The notes under the pieces are model-generated. The model was not told the DNA's origin, did no database searches, and saw only the letters and a program-made list of their open reading frames with translations. A stretch of DNA of 11,829 nucleotides from Euperipatoides rowelli (Eukaryota > Onychophora > Udeonychophora > Euonychophora > Peripatopsidae): assembly GCA_003024985.2 (NCBI GenBank), contig PXIH01S0009547.1; one strand, given 5' to 3'. The translations under genes and the position numbers were made by a program. Shown here piece after piece: positions 7,591-11,829 of this stretch (positions are counted from its first letter, which is position 1; each line of letters opens with the position of its first letter).

Positions 7591-8452
7591 TTTTGATATT
7601 ATTTGTTAAATAGGGCCATAATTAAATACCACTGTACATAAATAAAAATAAGCATTTTTATAAAATTAGATTACTATGATGGAAGTGACAGCTAAATTAA
7701 CAAAGTTTTGTATTTCGGATTGCCATGCAGAAAAAGTGGGACAATTTATTATTTCACAACATGGGATGAGAAACCTTCAGCTTAGTCCACTATAATAACT
7801 TTAGCAACAATGTTAATGTGAAAAATTGCAACAATAAATGAAGCCACTTCCCTATTGGCCAGCAACATTGCTACAAAACTAGTGATGGGTCTTAATATTA
7901 TTATTTAGTGAGCTAGCTCTCAAAAATGCACTTTTCAAAATGTTTAATTTCTTAATTAACCTTTCTGCTTGATGTGCAAATGTGTGTGTCTATGCTTTTC
8001 ATGGAACTTTTTGAGCGCTGTTAACATAAAGCGACACACTCATATGCAAACACCAGGGTTTGCTTCCAAGATATTTTTCTCTCTCATAGAAAAATGCAAC
8101 TCAGTAATAAGCTAGGAAGAAATAGCTGAGCCAAATTACTCCATTATCAAATTGGACAGTATGAAAATGACCGTACGCCTGAAATTGTTTTATCAAGCAT
8201 AGCATTTAACAACAAGTCTTTTATCACCTGCTGTTTTTCTTAATTAGAAGATGCATACAGACTTGACGTTACATTTGATTTTTGTATCAAGTAAAATTAC
8301 TAAATAACTTTTATTTTTTTAACAAGAGGAATTATTTTTTTAAATATTTTTTTAAAATAAATATGACAGGAAAAAAATTAAAAATCCTTTATTTTTTTTT
8401 GAGTAACGATAGAGGCTAAGATGAAGGTTAGAACTCTAAATATAAATAGATA
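7591..8452. other. Unique region, no gene seen
   Basis: From about 7680 to 8290 the sequence is more complex and less A/T-homopolymeric than its surroundings. It contains homeodomain-type cores (TTAATTAA at 7952-7959, TTAATTAG at 8240-8247), an octamer-like TATGCAAA (8043-8050) and an E-box CACCTG (8225-8230). Such short motifs are expected by chance in AT-rich DNA. The last ~150 bases return to A/T runs. Confidence 0.4.
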
Positions 8453-9557
8453 TTAATAGCAATGTGAAGTAGTCCAGTTAATAGTAAAGTGAAATAGTCC
8501 TGTTATTACAAAGTGAGATAGTCCAGTTAATGGAAAGGTTGTGTAGTCTCATTAATAGAAAATCATGTAGTCCAGTTAAAAGCAAAGTGAAATAGTCCTA
8601 TTAGTACAAAGTGAGATAGCCCAGTTAATCGCAAAGTCAGGTAATCCCATTAATAAAAAGTCTGGTAAATCAGTTAATTAATAGCAAAGTGAAATAGTCC
8701 TGTTACTACTAAGTAAGATAGTCCAGTTAATAACTAAGTGAAATAATCCTGCTAATTCAAAGAGAGAGTCCCATTAATACAAAGTTAGGTAGTCCAGTTA
8801 AGTAGGCCCATTAATAGCAAAGTGAGGTAATTCTGTTAATAGCAAAGTGAGTAGTCCAGTTAATAGCAAAGTGAAGTAGTATTGTTAATAAAAATGATGT
8901 AGTCATTAATAGCTAAGTGAAATAGTACTGTAAAAACAAAGTGAGAGTCCAGTTAAAAGCAAAGTGAGATAGTCTCGTTAATACAAAGTGAGGTAGTCCA
9001 GTTAATAGCAAAGAGAAATAGTCCCATTAATGCAAAGTGATGTAGTCAATAATACAAAGTGAGGTAGTACCATTACTACAAAGTGAGTTTTTCCCATTAA
9101 AATATCTATTTGTAATTAATGGTACTAATACAAAGCGAGATAGTTCAGTTAATAGCAAAGTGAGATAGTCCCGTTAATACAAAGTAAGATAGTTCAGTTA
9201 ATAGCAAAGAGAAATAATCTCGTTAATAAAAAGTGAAGTAGTCCAATTAATACAAAGTGAGGTAGTCCTGTTAATACAAAGAGAGTCCAATCAATAGCGA
9301 AGTGAAATAGTCCAATTAATACAAATTGAGGTAGTGCAGATAATAGCAAAGTGAGGTAGTCTAGTAATTCAAAGTGAGGTAGTACCATTAATACAAAGTG
9401 AGATAGTCCATTTAATAGCAAAGTGAGGTAACCAGTTAACAGCAAAGTGAAGTAGTCCTGTTAATAGCAAAATAAGGTAGTCCAGTTAAATGCAAAGTGA
9501 GGTAGTCTATTTAATAGCAAAGTGAGGTAGTTCAGTTAATAGCAAAGTGAGGTAATC
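8453..9557. repeat. 24/25-bp satellite array, part 1 (~45 copies)
   Basis: The unit is approximately AGTCCAGTTAATAGCAAAGT plus GAGGT (25 bp), with a 24-bp variant reading TTAATACAAAG. The two types often alternate, giving a ~49-bp period. A block near 8940-9010 recurs near 9135-9205 at a spacing of 196 bp (eight units). Copies are strongly diverged, with single-base and whole-unit indels. The array is interrupted on its right by a retrotransposon remnant and resumes at 10114. Read on the minus strand the units code for hydrophobic octapeptides (LTGL-HFV type), which makes the spurious frame at 9194-9445. Confidence 0.97.
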
Positions 9558-10113
9558 TTTTTATGTTTATGTTTACAGATAGGAGTAGTAAGTCAAAGAC
9601 TTATACAGCGACAGATAATTATCTAAAATAATTATTAAACAAAAATTATTTGTTGAGCGAGCTTTTAAAAGATATTAAGGTGTCACTTGTAACAACATCA
9701 TTTGGAAGACTATTCCAAACATTAACTACTCTATTTGAAATAAAAGAATATCTGATTTTAGTATGTATTAATTTTAAATTTAATTTGTGTATATGACCTC
9801 TTGTTCTTGTATCATTTTATTTCAAAAAGTAGTCCTTATTCGTCTTCAAAACCAAACTTTTAAAAACATTAAATTAAATCGCCTCTTTTTTTCCTTTCTG
9901 AGGGTAAAATAATATCATGTTTAATAACTTTGTTATTCTATTTTGATAATTCATATGCTTTAATTCATCTTAGATATTTTTCTCAAAAAACCATCAAGCT
10001 TATCAGAATCGGTTTTATTTATCACACAATATGCCTGCGCACAACAATCCATTATTGGCTGAAGAAAATACTTATAAGAAACAGTAAATACTTCCAGATT
10101 TCAAAATGAAAAA
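9557..10113 (-). mobile_element. 5'-truncated non-LTR retrotransposon insertion
   Basis: A ~555-bp non-repeat block splits the satellite array. On the minus strand it runs from a truncated 5' end near 10113, through a decayed coding tail ending at 9646, then a ~70-base 3' region, to a terminus with an ATAAAC-type microsatellite (complement of 9557-9576). Short simple-repeat 3' ends and 5' truncation are characteristic of CR1/L2-group elements. Both junctions fall inside satellite units, so a target-site duplication cannot be told from unit homology. Confidence 0.8.
9646..10075 (-). pseudogene. Decayed reverse transcriptase C-terminal tail
   Basis: The last 56 codons (9816 down to the TAA at 9648-9646) are intact and read, in part, TRTRGHIHKLNLKL, then IRYSFISNRVVNVWNSLP, NDVVTSDTL and SFKSSLNK. 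The pattern RGH--KL, RVVN-WN-LP, VV, FK--L is the hallmark C-terminus of CR1/L2/jockey-group endonuclease-reverse transcriptase proteins. Upstream, in another frame, KRGDLI is readable at about 9872-9889 and is followed at once by a stop (9869-9871). Further upstream, in a third frame, SYKYFLQPIMDCC (about 10035-10075) resembles the region just after the polymerase core. Conserved blocks in three frames with stops between them show that the copy is dead. The exact clade cannot be fixed by eye. Confidence 0.85.
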
Positions 10114-11013
10114 TTAATGTGAGGAAGTCCAGTTAATAGCAAAGTTAGGTAGTCCAAAATGAGGTAGTCCAGTTAATAGCAAATTGAGGTACCATAGTCC
10201 ACTTAATAGCAAAGTGAAGTAGTCATGTTAATAGAAAAGTAAGGTAGTCCTTTTAATACAAAAGTGAGGTAATCCAGTTAATACAGAGTGAGATAGTCCA
10301 GTTAAAATAGCAAAGTGAAAAAGTTCTCTTAATACAAAGTTAGTTAGTCTAGTAAATAGCAAAGTGAGATAGTATTGTTAATACAAAGTGAGGTAGTTCT
10401 AGTAATACAAAGTGAGGAAGTGTTGTTAATACAAAGTGAGGTAGTCACATTGATACAAAGTGAGATATTCCGGTTAAACAAAGTGAGGTAGTGCCATTAA
10501 TACAAAGTGTGGTCATCTGGTTAATACAAATTGGGGTAGTCCCACTAATAGCAAAGCAAGGTAGCATATTAATACAAAGAAAGGTAGTTTTGTTAATAGC
10601 AAAGTGAGGTAGTCCAATTAATAGTCAAGTGAAGTAGTCCTGTTAATAAAAATGATGTAGTCCCATTAATAGCTAAGTGAAATACTGTTAAAACAAAGTG
10701 AGAGCCCAGTTAATAGCAAAGTAAGATAGTCCCGTTAATACAAAGTAAGATAGTCCAGTTAATAGCAAAGAGAAATAGTTTGTTAATAAAAAGTGAAGTA
10801 GTCCAGTTAGTACAAAGTGAGGTAGTGCCATTAATACAAAGTGAAATAGTCCTGTTAATACAAAGAGAGTCCAGTTAATAGCGAAGTGAAATAGTCCAAT
10901 TAATAACAAAGTGAGGTAACAAGTTAATAGCAAAGTGAAGTAGTCCTGTTAATAGCAAAGTGAGGTAGTCTATTTAATAATAAAGTGAGGTAATTCAGTT
11001 AAAGAGGGAGTCC
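10114..11013. repeat. 24/25-bp satellite array, part 2 (~36 copies)
   Basis: This is the same unit family as 8453-9557. The right part (about 10628-11000) aligns unit by unit with about 8870-9557: for example TTAATAAAAATGATGTAGTC at 10643 against 8885, and GTCTATTTAAT at 10968 against 9505. The offset falls in steps close to whole-unit multiples (1757, 1561, 1584, 1488, 1463). The array ends with a degenerate AAAGAGGGAGTCCA. The minus frame at 10688-10933 is a repeat by-product. Confidence 0.97.
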
Positions 11014-11829
11014 ACTCTACACCATAATTTACAAAATGTTGTTAAATATATTGTTAATAATGAATATATAATTTATTTTTAATTAATAGTTTTTAAAGTG
11101 CTATTTTTCTTAAAGTTTTAATAAGAATTAATTTCACCCGCGGAGATACAATGCATGGTGTTAGAAGACCAACCACTGTAAACTTTCTGTAGCTTACTCA
11201 CATTCCTATAGCGTTACGAGCACCATATTTTTAAATCGTATAATTCTTGCAATAATAATAATAAAATATAATAAACAACCACAATAATCTGTTAGGTCAG
11301 ACAATAATCTGTTAGTTCATCTGAGGAAGAAAAGGAAAATGACAGTGAAGGATAACAGAATCAATGGAGCAAGAAAAACCATCAAAATTGAGTACTGTAA
11401 AATAGTGTTCGTGCGCAGCTTTACTCACCATGGCAACTAAAGTTGAAAGTTAGTTTAAAAAGCGGACATAAAGAAAGCCAGCTAAGTTTCGCCCATTATA
11501 TTTTTTTGTTTCCAATTGTAATAATAAAAACATAAAGATTTAAAATTGAAGATAATAACAAAACCATCGTTGAATATTTGTAAGAAAAGACTTGATAGCA
11601 AATTATGTTTAGTTTGATTGCTTCAATGAAACCTAAGTTATCGAGTTAAATGCTAAGTTTGCCCAATCTCTTTTTAATAGTACATGACAAGATGTGCGTT
11701 CCACAATCAGCAATTAGGTGTAGCTTTGGAATTCAAAAGAAATTGACTTACACTAGTAAGCCGCTTTTTAAAAAAATATTTTGCCAAAATATGGAATTCT
11801 TTGCCCACTTCGATTCTAGATTCAATCTC
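11014..11829. other. Right flank, no supported gene
   Basis: Mostly unique AT-rich DNA. A 20-base direct repeat, ACAATAATCTGTTAG plus five bases, stands twice back to back at 11281-11300 and 11301-11320 (18 of 20 identical). A short acidic reading SSEEEKENDSEG occurs at about 11317-11352 but is closed by stops on both sides. A possible minus-strand splice donor is listed separately. Confidence 0.5.
11423..11431 (-). promoter_or_regulatory. Possible splice donor directly after ATG
   Basis: On the minus strand the sequence reads TTGCCATG then GTGAGTAAAG. GTGAGT is the consensus 5' splice site and the preceding ATG has an acceptable start context, so this could be the end of a first exon carrying only the start codon. 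No promoter or downstream exon can be shown in this window, and a match of this length can arise by chance. Confidence 0.12.

Noticed and set aside
9194-10933. Leucine-rich hydrophobic frames at 9194-9445 and 10688-10933, considered as membrane peptides
   Set aside because: They are minus-strand translations of the 24-bp satellite unit; 25-bp units and indels break the frame, and the similarity of the two frames reflects array duplication.
11317-11352. Acidic peptide SSEEEKENDSEG as a possible exon
   Set aside because: Stops lie close on both sides in frame and no GT donor follows the segment.

Overview
This window looks like repeat-rich, AT-rich nuclear DNA from a eukaryote, most likely an invertebrate animal. 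The evidence is the long A/T runs, the satellite-like tandem arrays, the lack of any long ORF or bacterial-style gene packing, and two decayed fragments of non-LTR retrotransposons with metazoan-type C-terminal motifs. The species cannot be fixed; a cnidarian or mollusc would fit. No complete host gene, tRNA, rRNA or CRISPR array is visible. Most of the short ORFs are by-products of tandem repeats, homopolymers or AT-rich sequence.

Layout. 1-1432 is mostly unique sequence with one copy (455-674) of a dispersed repeat whose second copy lies at 4311-4570. 1433-2893 is a candidate non-autonomous element whose ends resemble the common 'CATCCATAAA...C-rich' invertebrate repeat; it encloses ten copies of a ~103-bp minisatellite (1738-2752) with ~50, ~103 and ~206 bp levels of organisation. 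3350-4179 holds two ~140-bp inverted arms tightly flanking a plus-strand retrotransposon C-terminal pseudogene with a CCHC motif. A 20-G run and dispersed-repeat copy B follow directly. 4887-5535 is a ~30-bp array with a ~236-bp internal duplication. 5798-5959 is a 33-bp array of identical copies interrupted by the only N in the window.

5960-6957 is AT-rich with no supportable gene. 6958-7584 is a MITE-like element with ~110-bp inverted arms. 7591-8452 is comparatively complex unique sequence. 8453-11013 is one large 24/25-bp satellite array split at 9557-10113 by a 5'-truncated minus-strand non-LTR retrotransposon. 11014-11829 is flanking sequence with no supported gene.

The genes do not work together as a system. 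What the window shows is repeat evolution: four unrelated tandem families, several with higher-order structure, mixed with at least two retroelement remnants and two or three inverted-repeat elements. I see no defence, biosynthetic or other protein-coding system here.
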